From assembly GCA_001466705.2 (NCBI GenBank), contig LATX02000028.1, forward strand, positions 1-57,884: a stretch of 57,884 nt of DNA. Direction: 5' to 3'. The notes under the pieces were generated by a model. That model was not told the DNA's origin. It saw only the letters and a program-made list of their open reading frames with translations, and searched no databases. The position numbers and the translations under genes were made by a program. Within the stretch, counting starts at the first letter, position 1, and each line of letters opens with the position of its first letter. Below, piece by piece: positions 1-10,051 of this stretch. This DNA is from Moniliophthora roreri. Taxonomy: Eukaryota; Basidiomycota; Agaricomycetes; Agaricales; Marasmiaceae.

Positions 1-94
1 ATATCTACCTATTACCAGGCGCTGGCAGGTTTCAGGCATTTTAGCTGCCCATAACCCATCAGCACCTTTTGACATTTTGTGCAATAATTGGCCA

Positions 95-395
95 TATGAA
101 GGAGTCCCAGATCAAGGGGACTTGTTATAGCTATTGAAATGGCAGAGAATAGCACTACCATCGTGTTGGTACCAGTATGCAATAACTACATACATTGGTA
201 ATGCATTGGCATAAACCATTTCACCAGCAATGTGGAGAACTTGTTTAGAATAATAGCTCTACACATTTGAAAGTATTGAATGACTTTACATTCTATTAAC
301 CTTTGAAATGTGCCTAATACACTTGTTAGATGTATTAGAATGCCATCTCTGCATGGCTAATAATATCAATTGACAGTATACTTTCACTATGGACA
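95..395. repeat. diverged duplicate of 1550-1815
   Basis: This stretch and 1550-1815 share a long collinear run of words: gagtccc aga, gtgttggtaccagtatg, ggcataa ccatttcaccagca, acttgtttagaataatagct and cattctattaa. It is a dispersed duplication with scattered substitutions and small indels. Both copies sit in the same AT-rich setting and the second is embedded in the 90-bp array. I see no coding potential. The first 94 bases of the window resemble nothing else I recognise here. Confidence 0.6.
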
Positions 396-960
396 AAAGG
401 TCCTTCTGGAGATTACTAAAATATTGCTAAAAACTAATACATTCTTCTGGGCAATATTTGCTCTAAACTTATTTTAAATTATTCTATATTAATAAAACAT
501 TTACTTAATGCAATATTATAGGAATATATACTATATTATTTACACTGAAAATAGTATTAAAATATGCTCAAGTTATTGTGTTTTTCTGTACATCAAAAGT
601 GTGTGAAATCTAGACCAAATTGGGCCAAAAATCCGGATTTTTTGGTTCTGGGAAAACAGAAGTAAAACTTAATCAAATTACTATATGCCAATTTAGTACA
701 CCTAAAACAGTTGCAAAACAGTAGAAAAAAACAAAACTTTAATATATAAAATATTTGTGCTAAATGTGCCTAAAAACTAATGGAATATTTGATAATTCCC
801 TCTTAGCTAAAATTAATAGGAAAGTATCAAGATTTTAATCTAATTTCTATAAAATTTGGACAAAAAAAGTATAAAAGCAAAGCATATAATTTTAAGACTG
901 CCTTTTTCATATCAAATCTATCTGCACTATATAAACATTTTCAGTTGACTAAATTCTTTG
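396..960. other. AT-rich spacer, no gene seen
   Basis: Very AT-rich sequence with short A and T runs. No open frame of useful length, RNA gene or clear repeat was found. It separates the partial duplicate at the window start from the 90-bp array. Confidence 0.6.
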
Positions 961-3900
961 GGAAACTATCTCAAAAGAACCCTTTGTCTGTAGTGTTTAG
1001 TAATGCATACAACACAATTAAAGCCCTTGTTAGAAGGCTTGCTCTGTGTTGGTGACTGTATTGATTGGTTGCACCCATTAGCAACACATAGGATGCATTT
1101 AAAACACTTCTGAGTGGTGTAAAAAGTATTTATTGCACACTGGCCACATTCAAGACACTTCACTAGGTGTGCTAAGTATCTTAGAACACAAGCTCTGCAT
1201 AAACAACAATAGCAATTGATTTTACACTTTGGTAGTGCTTATTAGCACCCTCTAAGTGTTTTAGCTTGCACACTTGGTGCTTTATTAACATTCTGGTCTC
1301 CACCGAAAGGTCCTAGATGAAGGACACATTGACATTGTATTAACAGGTGTTTAACTAGCTTAGGGGACACTTTAAAGAGTCTCTTGCTTTGCAAACACAA
1401 TGGGGACTCATTAAATGGGTTTTGAATGCGTTCAGCATGTATTACACTCTATCTCCATGTCCAACACGCCTCAGAACAGTCTCTTGCAATATGAACACAA
1501 TTTATATGTGTAGATAGCAAATTAAGGGCTTCCTCTGCATCACTGACTGTATGAAAGAGTCCCAGACTGAGGGAACTGACAGCAGCCATTAGAACAGCAG
1601 AGAACAACCCTACCAATGTGTTGGTACCAGTATGGAATAGTCACATATGCTGGTAACATGTTGGCATAATCCATTTCACCAGCAACACAGAGAACTTGTT
1701 TAGAATAATAGCTCTGCACAGATAAGAGTATTGAATGATTATTCATTCTATTAAGATGTGAAATGCAGTCAATACACTTGTTAGGCATCTTAAAACAACA
1801 TCTCCATATAGATAATAATAGTAACTGCCTGTTCATTTTTGGCAATGCGTACACTGTGTTCAATACATTTTCTAGGTGTGTTAGAACACTTGTTCCATGT
1901 TAAGAGCAATATCAAATCGCTATATCCTTTAGCAATGTGTAGGAAGTGTTTAAAGTGCTTGTTAGAGGCATGAGAATGCTTGGTCCACACTGGGGACCTT
2001 ATCAAACACTTTGTTAACACATTGAATACATTCATTGAATGTGTTGAAATGCTGTCTTTGCATTAATGACTGTATTAAAGGTTTAAACACCTTTGCAATA
2101 CTTGTGTGGTGTATCTGAATGCTAGCTCCATGTAGATAACATGTCTAATTGGGTATACACTTGGGCAATGCATAGAACACAATCAAACCCTTTGTTAAGT
2201 GAGTTAGAAGGCCAGTTCCACATTAGTGACCATAGTAAATGGGTGGTCTCATTGGCAACACATAGGAAGCATTTAAATACTTGTTAGATATTTTATAATG
2301 CCGTCTCCATGTAGATAATAACATAAAATTATTAGCACAATTTAGCAACGCATAGAACACGACAAGACACTTGTTAGATGTCTCTGGATATCTGCTCTGC
2401 ATTGATATTCAATTGCTTTTACACTTTGGCTACACATAGGACACATTTGAATACAATTACATGTGTTAAAACAGTCTCCGCATTGATAATAATAGTCGGT
2501 ACACTTGAGCAATGCATAGAATGCAATGACAGCCCTTGTTAAGTGAGACATAAGGCCAGCTCCACATTAGTGACAATATTAAATGGGTGTACTCATCAGC
2601 AACATGTAGGATGCATTTACAACACTGATTAAGTATTTTTTTTTTTTTGAAAAAAAAATGCTGTCTCTGCATAGATAACAGTTTGTTTTGTCAGTGTGTA
2701 CACTGTGTCCCATACATTTATTAATTAGGTGTATTAGAACATTTACTCCATATTGATAACCATATCAAGTGGCTGTATATTTTAGCAATGCATAGAAACC
2801 ATTTAAAGCACTTGTTAGATGCCTTGGAATGCCTGGTCCATGCTCCATATTAATGATTAAACTGGTTTGGCAATGTGTAGAATGGGTCTAGTACACTCAA
2901 TAAATGTGACATAGCACTGTCTCCATGTTGACAACCTTAACAAAGGTTTAAACACCCTGGTAACGTGTAGAGCAGGTTCAGTACACTTGTTTAGTGTATC
3001 TGAACACTAGCTCCATATAGACAACAAATCTAATTGCATATACACTTTGGCAGCATGTAGGACATGTGTTAACACACTTTTTGGGTGTGTTAGAACAATA
3101 TCTCTGCAGCCACAACTTTATTAAATGTGGGAACCTATTGGCAAGGCATGGGATGCTTTTAAAACATTTGCCAGGTATTTTAGAGTGCCTCCAGTGCATT
3201 AGTGACAATAACAACTGCTGGTACATTTTTGGCAGCATAGGAGGCATTTTTAGTACACTTATTAAGTGTTTTTGAATAGTTGTCCTATATACACAACATT
3301 ATAAGTTGATTATACACTGATTGAGTGTTTGAGAAAGCTCTCTCCACAGCCGCTGGGTTAAATGGTGTCAAGAAGTCACTTGGACTCCTGGTGGAATAAG
3401 ACTTGTGGGTGTTAGTGCCAGTTAGGCGCTCTATTTCATTTTCTTCCAATTCATTTTCTGCTCACATCTGAATTTCTCTGATTCCCATTACTTCATTCAC
3501 AGACTCATATATATGCTACAAAATCATTCATCCTCTTTCCAGACCTTTCTCCAGACCTTTCCTTACTACTGTACAACGAATCACCAACTGAACCCAAGAA
3601 AGATCGGTCCCAACCCACAGTCAATGCTTTGACAACCCCTAGAACAGCTTGATATACTGATTGAGTGTGTCAGAACACCATCCTCGCATTGGTAACCTTA
3701 TTAGACAGTCCAACTTATTTATAACATGTAGACAGAGCTCAGTGCACTTATTGAGTGACTTAGAGCAGTGTCTCTGCGGCAGCGACCTTATTAAATGGTC
3801 CAATGCTTTGGCAACATTTATAATGAGATAATATACTTATTGAGTGCATCAGAACACTGTCTCTGCATTAATGGCCATAATAAAACTTTATACATTCTGG

Positions 3901-4330
3901 CAATGCATAGGACATGTTTTGATACATCTATTTAGTGCATTAGAATAATGTCTGCATGGCAGCAGCATTATTAAATGGTCCAATGTATTCTATAATACAT
4001 GGAATGAGCCCAGTGCTCCTATTGAGTGTATTAGAGCCCTCTCCCCATGTTGGCAATGATATCAAGGAGTTGTACTATTCCACAACACATAGAACACAAT
4101 CAAACTACATTTAGCAACACATTGAATGCCTTTGAGAAGTCTATTTAGTGTCTAATCCTGTGCAATTCAATGCTAGGACCATGTTGGTACTAATATTAAC
4201 TGGTCCTTTTATATGTTGACTGCATTTAGAATGCACACTGGCCACCCAGACATTAAGAACACATTCAATGCATTTATATGAGCTGTGAAGAACATCTAAA
4301 TGCTATACAAGCATTGTAGGCCAGGAGTTT
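960..4330. repeat. degenerate tandem array, period about 90 bp
   Basis: A landmark of the form TTGGCAATGCATAGGA recurs with variants at about 2781, 2867, 2959, 3048, 3139 and 3229, a spacing of 86-92 bp. Between landmarks the order is also kept: an ACACTTGTTAG-like word, a TTAGAATG-like word, CTGTCTCCAT, then GATAACC...ATCAAATGG. The array reaches to about 4330 and has drifted heavily. Because 90 is a multiple of three, short Cys-rich open frames appear on both strands with a 30-residue rhythm. I read these as a by-product of the period, although a decayed repeat-protein gene cannot be excluded. An A/T hairpin (T run then A run) lies at 2636-2659. Confidence 0.75.
3365..3645. other. unique insert interrupting the 90-bp array
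   Basis: Array words such as CTGATTGAGTGT occur just before (about 3318) and just after (about 3655) this stretch, but the stretch itself lacks the array rhythm and is pyrimidine-rich. It may be a small mobile-element or LTR remnant. I could not define ends or a target-site duplication. Confidence 0.35.
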
Positions 4331-4393
4331 GTTGATCTATACTCTATCTTAGCATCTTAAGTCCATTGAACATAGGACGAAGCACACTTTCAT

Positions 4394-4860
4394 TGTTACG
4401 TTACTTGCACAGCAACGTCGACTTCAACTACTCTAGCGAAGTGCTCTCTGCGTTTAAGTAGTATTCACAAGTTCAAGTTCGAGTTCGTTCAGTGGCTACT
4501 GAAGTTCAGAGGTCCTTCGATATCGGCGTTGACACAAGTGTAGATTAACCAGGTCAAGCTGGAGACTTAGAGTCTCAGCTTGAGCGCTTAAATACAATAC
4601 AACCGTTGTAATGCTAACTACATATGGAAAGCGAAGAGTTCGGTGTTTAGATAAGGTTTCCCGAGCTGGTCAGGATATGAGTAAGACAAATACAAGGGGA
4701 TAAGCAAATGGGGACAGGGAAGGTGTAGAAGTCCAATAGAACGAGAAGCATAAGTGGGAGAAGGAAATGGGAGCTGGGAATGTGTATGAGTCCAAGGGAA
4801 AAGGGAAGCATAGGGGTAAGGACGAAGAGAAAGAGTTTACTAAGGAAAAAGTCTGTAACA
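4394..4860 (-). repeat. E1 3' LTR
   Basis: 467 bp, TGTTACGTTACTTGC to GTCTGTAACA on the plus strand. It is the complete LTR of E1. A GGGG-containing purine tract lies directly inside it (sense end GAGGGGCTAA at 4861-4870) and is the likely polypurine primer. It differs from the other LTR at roughly twenty positions, mostly transitions. Confidence 0.9.
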
Positions 4861-4899
4861 TTAGCCCCTCAACAAGGGGCGAGCTCCGGCTGCCTACTT

Positions 4900-6192
4900 C
4901 TACGATTCTCCATCTCCGTACAGTTCGGCATTGTAATCATACGACGTATCCGGCCTGTCATCTATCTCCGGCATTTCATCTTCCACTTCCATCATTGGAG
5001 TTGCTGGTGGGTCCGTAGGCGGTTGCCATCCCATGGCCTGCTGCTCCTCCACTGAAAGCAATCTCACCTTTTTTGGATCTGCCCCTACAAACAACAACTG
5101 GGCATCTTGATCATACTCCTTGACCAACATCTCAACATTCCCCTCCGAGATTGTCGTAGGGCTCGTCGTTATAGTTTCGCTCATCGTCATAACGGCGACC
5201 ATCCGACATAGCGTCTGAGCTCGAATGAGTCCTCCGACGCGCAATGCGGCCAGACCTTCATTGGTCAGGGCAGTGTCCAGATGTATGTCCAGGCTGAGTC
5301 TTGAAGCATCTGCGACACATGTACTGCGGGCAATATCTGGCGAAATGGTGCTCCAATCCGCACACAGGGCAGAGACGCGGTCGACGAGCTGCATCATCGG
5401 GGTCGGGGCCGGAGTCAGACTTCTCAAGCTGATTATCGGTGGGTCTTCGACGTTTTCGGGAGTTCGGTTCTCCCGATCTTCGTCCTCGGCCCCGGCCTCT
5501 GATTCCGCGAGAGCGACCTCCCCTCCAACCATGGGAATATGTTCCACTCTCAGGTGGAACTGTGGCTTCAGGCGTCTGAAGATTTCGGGTGTCAATGGCG
5601 GTCGGAGGTTCGGGTTGAGAGGCGGTAAGGGAGTCGACTGACTCGACCTTATATTTGACGTCGGGATCGGGAGTGGGGTCAGGATAAACGAGGGCATCGT
5701 CGGGATTGGAGGAGGAACAGGGAGCGGTGGGGAGTCCGACTTCGTTGCCCACGGGTTCGTCGGTGAGCCTAGAGATGAGGCTCCTGTCGTCGTTGAGGTC
5801 GGGACAGGGATATCCGTTCCCGTCTGTTCGTCGTCCGAGACGGTCGAGGAGGTTGAAGGTGAGGGGTGACTCGACCTTATATTTGACGTCGGGATTGGGA
5901 GTGGGGTCAGGATAAACAAGGGCGTCGTTGGGATCGGAGGAGGAACGGGGAGCGGTGGGGAGTCCGACTTTGTTGTCCACGGGTTTGTCGGTGAGCCTAG
6001 AGATGAGGCTCCTGTCGTCGTTGAGGTCGGGACGGGGATATCTGTTCCCGTCTGTTCGTCATCCGAGACGGTCGAGGAGGTTGAAGGTGAGGGGATCAGG
6101 GTATTCTGACATCGCTCTGGGATCTGCAGGGGGAGGCATGGACAAATGGGGGTGGAAGGAAAAGGTGGACGGTACTGTAATAGGACCTTCAA
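4900..6192 (-). CDS. E1 ORF4: overlapping 430-aa protein with LCADW domain
   Basis: Open frame of 430 codons between the chromodomain and the 3' LTR. The N-terminal half is Pro/Ser/Thr-rich and contains a 76-codon tandem duplication. Around residues 270-350 there is a probably helical region with the landmarks ALCADW, LDTALTNEGL and a following Leu-rich stretch. The same landmarks occur in E2 (LCANW), E3 (LCANW) and E4 (LSAEW), each followed by EGL and a TI-x2-hydrophobic segment, so this frame is conserved between diverged elements. It overlaps ORF3 for about 935 nt in the +1 frame relative to ORF3. I recognise no known family; function unknown. Start chosen as the first ATG after the upstream stop near 6220. 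Confidence 0.65.
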   Translation of the reverse strand: MKVLLQYRPPFPSTPICPCLPLQIPERCQNTLIPSPSTSSTVSDDEQTGTDIPVPTSTTTGASSLGSPTNPWTTKSDSPPLPVPPPIPTTPLFILTPLPIPTSNIRSSHPSPSTSSTVSDDEQTGTDIPVPTSTTTGASSLGSPTNPWATKSDSPPLPVPPPIPTMPSFILTPLPIPTSNIRSSQSTPLPPLNPNLRPPLTPEIFRRLKPQFHLRVEHIPMVGGEVALAESEAGAEDEDRENRTPENVEDPPIISLRSLTPAPTPMMQLVDRVSALCADWSTISPDIARSTCVADASRLSLDIHLDTALTNEGLAALRVGGLIRAQTLCRMVAVMTMSETITTSPTTISEGNVEMLVKEYDQDAQLLFVGADPKKVRLLSVEEQQAMGWQPPTDPPATPMMEVEDEMPEIDDRPDTSYDYNAELYGDGES

Positions 6193-6538
6193 GTCCCAAC
6201 TGATAATTACAGGCGTACATCACCTGGTTTGCAATTTCAAGGCTGCAGCTCTCAACGATTCTTTCGAAAAGCTTTCGTTGGGTCCTGAGGAAAAACAAGC
6301 TTTTGACGCAGGGTTCCAGTCAGTTGTGTTGATCAGTGGCGTTGCGGATCTGGTCGTCGTACTGTTCGGTATTAAAGAGGTGAAGGACTTGGTAGGGGTT
6401 GGGTTTGAGGCCGTTTGGGAAGGTGATGTTTTCGCCATATCTGCCTTCTCCCAACACAGTAGGAACAGGGCTCGGGTTTCGGGTTGGCTGGCTGCCAGCA
6501 AGAGAAGAGGAAGAGGCGGTGGAGGATGCATTGGACAT
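5258..6538 (-). pseudogene. E1 ORF3: Arg/Gly-rich double zinc-knuckle protein
   Basis: Frame of 427 codons starting at an ATG two bases after the pol stop (TAA TC ATG, 6543-6536). N-terminal part: Ser-rich start, then a LHLFNTEQYDDQ segment shared in form with E2, E3 and E4. Middle: acidic/Pro linker with a 76-codon duplication. C-terminal part: an Arg/Gly-rich basic stretch, then two zinc knuckles at 5270-5371, C-x2-C-x4-H-x4-C, four residues, C-x2-C-x6-H-x4-C. Two in-frame stops are seen: a TGA near 6321, and a TGA near 6057 where the duplicate unit keeps CGA. By composition it should bind nucleic acid like a nucleocapsid. Its role in the element is unknown. Confidence 0.65.
5640..6095 (-). 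repeat. 228-bp tandem duplication inside ORF3/ORF4
   Basis: Two head-to-tail units, 5640-5867 and 5868-6095, each beginning GACTCGACCTTATATTTGAC on the plus strand. The length of 228 bp is 76 codons, so both overlapping frames stay in register. The units differ by scattered transitions. Confidence 0.9.
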
Positions 6539-6540
6539 GA

Positions 6541-7755
6541 TTATGTTTTGGTTGGGATGGGGTCTTTGGGTCTCACTCGATGTTTCTTTATATATTCTTT
6601 GAGAAGGTCGAGACAATTCGTCATTCCTTCCATTCTGATCCATCGGTTATGGGATGAATCGTAACTGGTGTACAACACAAGAAATTCTCGGGGTCGCTTC
6701 TTCGGTCTATGCCCTACTACTGCTTTTACTTCGTATTCTTCAAATCCTTCGATGAGATCTGGGGGTGGTTCTGTGAAGCTTGGTCCGTGGGCTTCGGTCT
6801 GTTTGAACGGCGACAGTAAGGCCGCATGGAAAAACGGGGTGGATTTTCCATTGATGAGGTAATTCCAGTTTATATGTCACCAGTCCGAGTACCTTGAGGA
6901 TTTTAAACGGTCCTTCCCTTTTTGGTGCTAACTTCTTTGAGGGGTATCCCGTGGCTAGATTCTTTGCTTCGAGCCAGACCTTCTGCCCTTCTTCGAATGT
7001 ATCTAGCTTCTGTTTCTCCCTTTGTATCATCTGCTGCCGTGCTAGTTCCAATAGACTTGTCGTTTCCTCTCTTGCTCTTTTTAGTTCTTGGAGTCGTTCT
7101 TCTACTGATGGAATCGTTGTTTTCTCGAAGATTGTTGGGAGTGGACGAGGGTAATATCCCATCATCATGTAAAACGGAGATTTCTTGAGGACTGAATGGG
7201 TTCGATTATTATGGGCGAATTCTGCAAGCGGGAGATATTCCTTCCATCGGGTTTGTTCCTTCGAGCAGAATGCCCTGAGGTAGACTTCGATTTCCTAGTT
7301 TACTCGTTCCGTTTCTCCATCCGTTTGTGGGTGGAATGCTGTGCTCATGGAGTGTTTGATAGATAGTTGTTTTCCCATCTCTTGAAACACCTCTGCTGCG
7401 AATCTGGGGTCTCGATCAGATATTATTCGGTCAGGTAGTCCGAACCTCTTGTAAAGGTGTTGAATTAGCATTTCCGCTATTTTGGTGGCATCCGCTGTTT
7501 TGGCGCATGGAGTAAAAATTACCCCCTTCGTAGACGAGTGGTCCACCACAACTAGAATAGAATCCATTCCGTTGCATTCTGGTAGATCCGTAATGAGATC
7601 CATTGTACAGACTTGGAACGGGAAGGAGTTCAGGGTTGGTTGCAATGGTTGGATCGGGGTTCTCGTTGGGTGTGTGTTGATCTTCGATTGTTGGCATATC
7701 ACACAACCGTCAACGAAAGACTTGATGAATTTAGCCATTCCTGGCCACCAGAAGT
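6541..7755 (-). pseudogene. pol: E1 integrase and chromodomain (pol 3' part)
   Basis: The zinc-binding HHCC region ends with CVICQQ near 7690. The catalytic core has MDLITDLP (first Asp), ISDRDP near 7410-7425 (second Asp) and DGETERVN near 7300 (Glu). The C-terminal integrase module (EGQKVWLEAKNL, KLAPKREGPF) follows. An extra base in a five-A run near 6829-6833 shifts the frame. The chromodomain then reads EEYEVKAVVGHRP and ends at a TAA at 6541-6543. Its usual VSWKGY core reads VLYTSY here, so the tryptophan is lost. In-frame stops near 7297 and 7757 break the protein. Chromodomains of this class steer integration to marked chromatin. Confidence 0.85.
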
Positions 7756-7756
7756 C

Positions 7757-8660
7757 TCATTGTACCTGTTCAATTGTGTTCCATTGTCCTGGGTGTCCCA
7801 CACCCAGTGTCTCGTGAATAGATTGTACAATCCGTCGGCGGAGATCAGTGTCGTTTGGTACGTAGACCCGTTCTTTGTAAAAGAGTAGGTCTCCGTCAAT
7901 TCTCCCGTCTGATAATGCAGATTTGATCGGCGGCATGCCTTGGTCTAGAAGCTGTTCCAAGGCCGATTTGTGAAAATCGTCCGGGCCCAATCGTTCTGCT
8001 ATGTCTTCTTTCATTCCTAAATCGATTCCGCGGATAAAGAGTCGGTCTGGTAACATTATGACGTCTTCGTTGTCACTATCGACGTCGTCTTGCTCATTAC
8101 TTCGTCTGGACAGTGCGTCCGCTTGTGAAATTGATTTTCCTGGGACATGTACTAGTCCTAGATCGAATTCCGACAAGAACAAGCTCCATCGTGCTTGCCT
8201 CCTATTCAATTTCTGTGCTGTTCGGAAGTATGTCAAGTTCTTGTGGTCCGAAAGGACTAGGATCTTGAATTTTCCTCCCATGAGGTAGTGTCCCCACTCC
8301 GTCAGCGCTCTATAGATTGCGAGAAGTTCGCAATTGTAGATTTCGTAATTTTGTTCTGTGGGGGAGAGGGATTTGGACAAGTATCCGCATGGGTGCCATT
8401 CCCCATCGGATCCCTTTTGTCTGAGCACTGCACCTGTGGCCCATTTGGAAGCATCGGCTTCTATACAGAATGGTTTGTCGATGTCTGGCATTACCAGTAT
8501 GGGTTCGGAAAGGAATTTTGCTTTTAGAAGATCGAAGGCGATCTGACATTGACGCGTCCATTCGAATTTTTGGTCCTTCTGTAGAAGGTCATTTAATGGT
8601 CGTGTAAGGTGTGCATATTTTCCGATGAATTTCCGGTAAAAGTTTCCGAATCCTAGAAAT
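7757..8660 (-). pseudogene. pol: E1 RNase H domain (pol)
   Basis: Typical gypsy RNase [15 protein letters not shown] (first Asp near 8455), the YEIYNCELLAIYRAL segment (Glu), [10 protein letters not shown] (Asp), then QADALSRR. It continues into the integrase zinc region. In-frame with RT, but an in-frame stop near 8664 separates it from the RT part. Confidence 0.88.
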
Positions 8661-9540
8661 GCTCAAACCCCTTTTACTGTCTGCGGGGGTTCCCAATCAG
8701 CTATCCCTGCCAGTTTCACTGGCTCCATGGCAATATATCCGGGTCGGATCACTATTCCTAGGAATATCACTTTCGTCACATCGAACTCGCATTTCTCCAG
8801 TTTGAGGAACAAGTCGTGCGTCTTTAGTCAGCGCATCAGTCGTTCTGTGCATTCCTTGTGATCATTTTGGTTTTCCGAGAAGATGAGGATATCATCCATG
8901 TATACCACGCACCATCCTTTGTCGATGAAGTCAGAGAGGATGTCGTTCATGAAAGCTTGAAAAGTTGCGGGAGAGTTGCTCAGTCCAAAGAACATTACTG
9001 TTGGTTCGAATAGTCCTCTGTTCATTTTGAACGCAGCCTTCCATTGATCTCCGTCCTTTATCCGTACATTGTTATATCCGTTCCGAAGGTCGAGCTTCGT
9101 AAATATCGTCGCCCCTTTGAGTTTATCGAGAAGTTCCGAAATCAAGGGTAGGGGATAGGCGTTCTTTATCATTCCCTTATTGAGTTCTCTGTAGTCCTGT
9201 GTAGGCCTTAGCGCTCCCTTCTCTTTTTTTGCCACAAAGAAGAAAGAGGAGGCCATGGGGGATTTCGATTTGCAAATGTATCCTTTTCGTAAATTTTCTT
9301 CGAGGAATTTGTCTTGTTCTTCTTGTTCGATAGGGCTCAGCGGGTAGAGCTTGCAGTTCCTTGGAACAAAGTCTGGTTTGAGATCAATTGCATGATCGTA
9401 TGTTCTAGCTGGCGGAAATTGCTCTGCTTTCCCTTTCTCGAATCGATCTCGATATCCTATCAAATAGCTGGGAATAAGTTCCTCGATATCCTTCTTAACA
9501 GTCTGCTGCTGATGAGCCATCTCTTGTGATGCTGTGATTT
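8660..9540 (-). pseudogene. pol: E1 reverse transcriptase (pol)
   Basis: RT with the order [69 protein letters not shown], then the catalytic YMDDIL at about 8892-8903 and FLGFGNFYRKFI. These are hallmark motifs of Ty3/gypsy RT. In-frame stops near 8827 and 8664 inactivate this copy. Confidence 0.9.
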
Positions 9541-10045
9541 TGGCTCCTATAAGGATTTTGGGTTCAAACTCGTCTAGAACTCCTCGGAACCTCTTGATCT
9601 GAATCTTCCGTCAGGGGTGGAACTGTACTTCTCCTGTCTCCCAATCAATTGTGGGGTTATGATATCTCAACCATGGGAGTCCCAAGATCATTTCTTCGTC
9701 TCCGATGCCTGAGATCATGAAGTTCTCCCGGAACTCCTTTCGTGCAATATGAAATTCCAGTTCCACTACATGTGTTATCCAGGCTGTTTTATTAGCCGTT
9801 CCGTCAACATTGAAGACTCGGATCTTTTCTGGTAGTCAGATCCATCTTTTCCCAAGTGTTCGGGCAAGTTCCGTGCTTATGAATCTTCCTCCTGCTCCTG
9901 AGTCCAACAAGGCTTTTGTTTCAATGATTTTCGTTCCCACTTTGTACTTGAGAGGAATATGCATAGAATTTCGGTCCATTTTAGCTAGTACAAAGTGTGA
10001 AATAGTTATCGGCGGTGGAGACATTGTCCTCGTTCGCCGTTTCAA
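9540..10045 (-). pseudogene. pol: E1 aspartic protease region (pol)
   Basis: Begins in the -1 frame relative to gag, overlapping the gag stop. The catalytic motif LLDSGAGGRFI lies near 9895-9925, and the second conserved element (ILGLPWLRYHNP) near 9670-9700, as in retroviral-type pepsin-like proteases that act as dimers to cut Gag-Pol. Stops near 9835 and 9612 break the frame. A partial second copy lies at 11017-11352 across the assembly gap. Confidence 0.82.
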
Positions 10046-10051
10046 AAACCC
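10012..10051 (-). promoter_or_regulatory. gag-pol -1 frameshift signal
   Basis: In sense direction the last gag codons are GAG GGT TTT TGA. GGGTTTT (10045-10051) is a canonical X-XXY-YYZ slippery heptamer read as GGT TTT, directly followed by the stop. The protease frame is -1. Six bases on, CGGCG pairs with CGCCG, with an inner GAG(G)AC/GTCTC stem and a short loop. The same layout occurs in copy A (11320-11359), E2 and E4. Confidence 0.75.

Noticed and set aside
966..3275. Short Cys-rich open frames on both strands
   Set aside because: They follow the 90-bp repeat period, overlap one another on both strands and lack shared starts or stops. Better explained by the tandem array.
960..4330. 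CRISPR-like array
   Set aside because: The units drift along their whole length, with no fixed repeat and variable spacer, and the setting is a eukaryotic transposon region.
5225..7188. Plus-strand open frames opposite E1 ORF3, ORF4 and integrase
   Set aside because: They are antisense shadows of conserved minus-strand genes and show no family features of their own.
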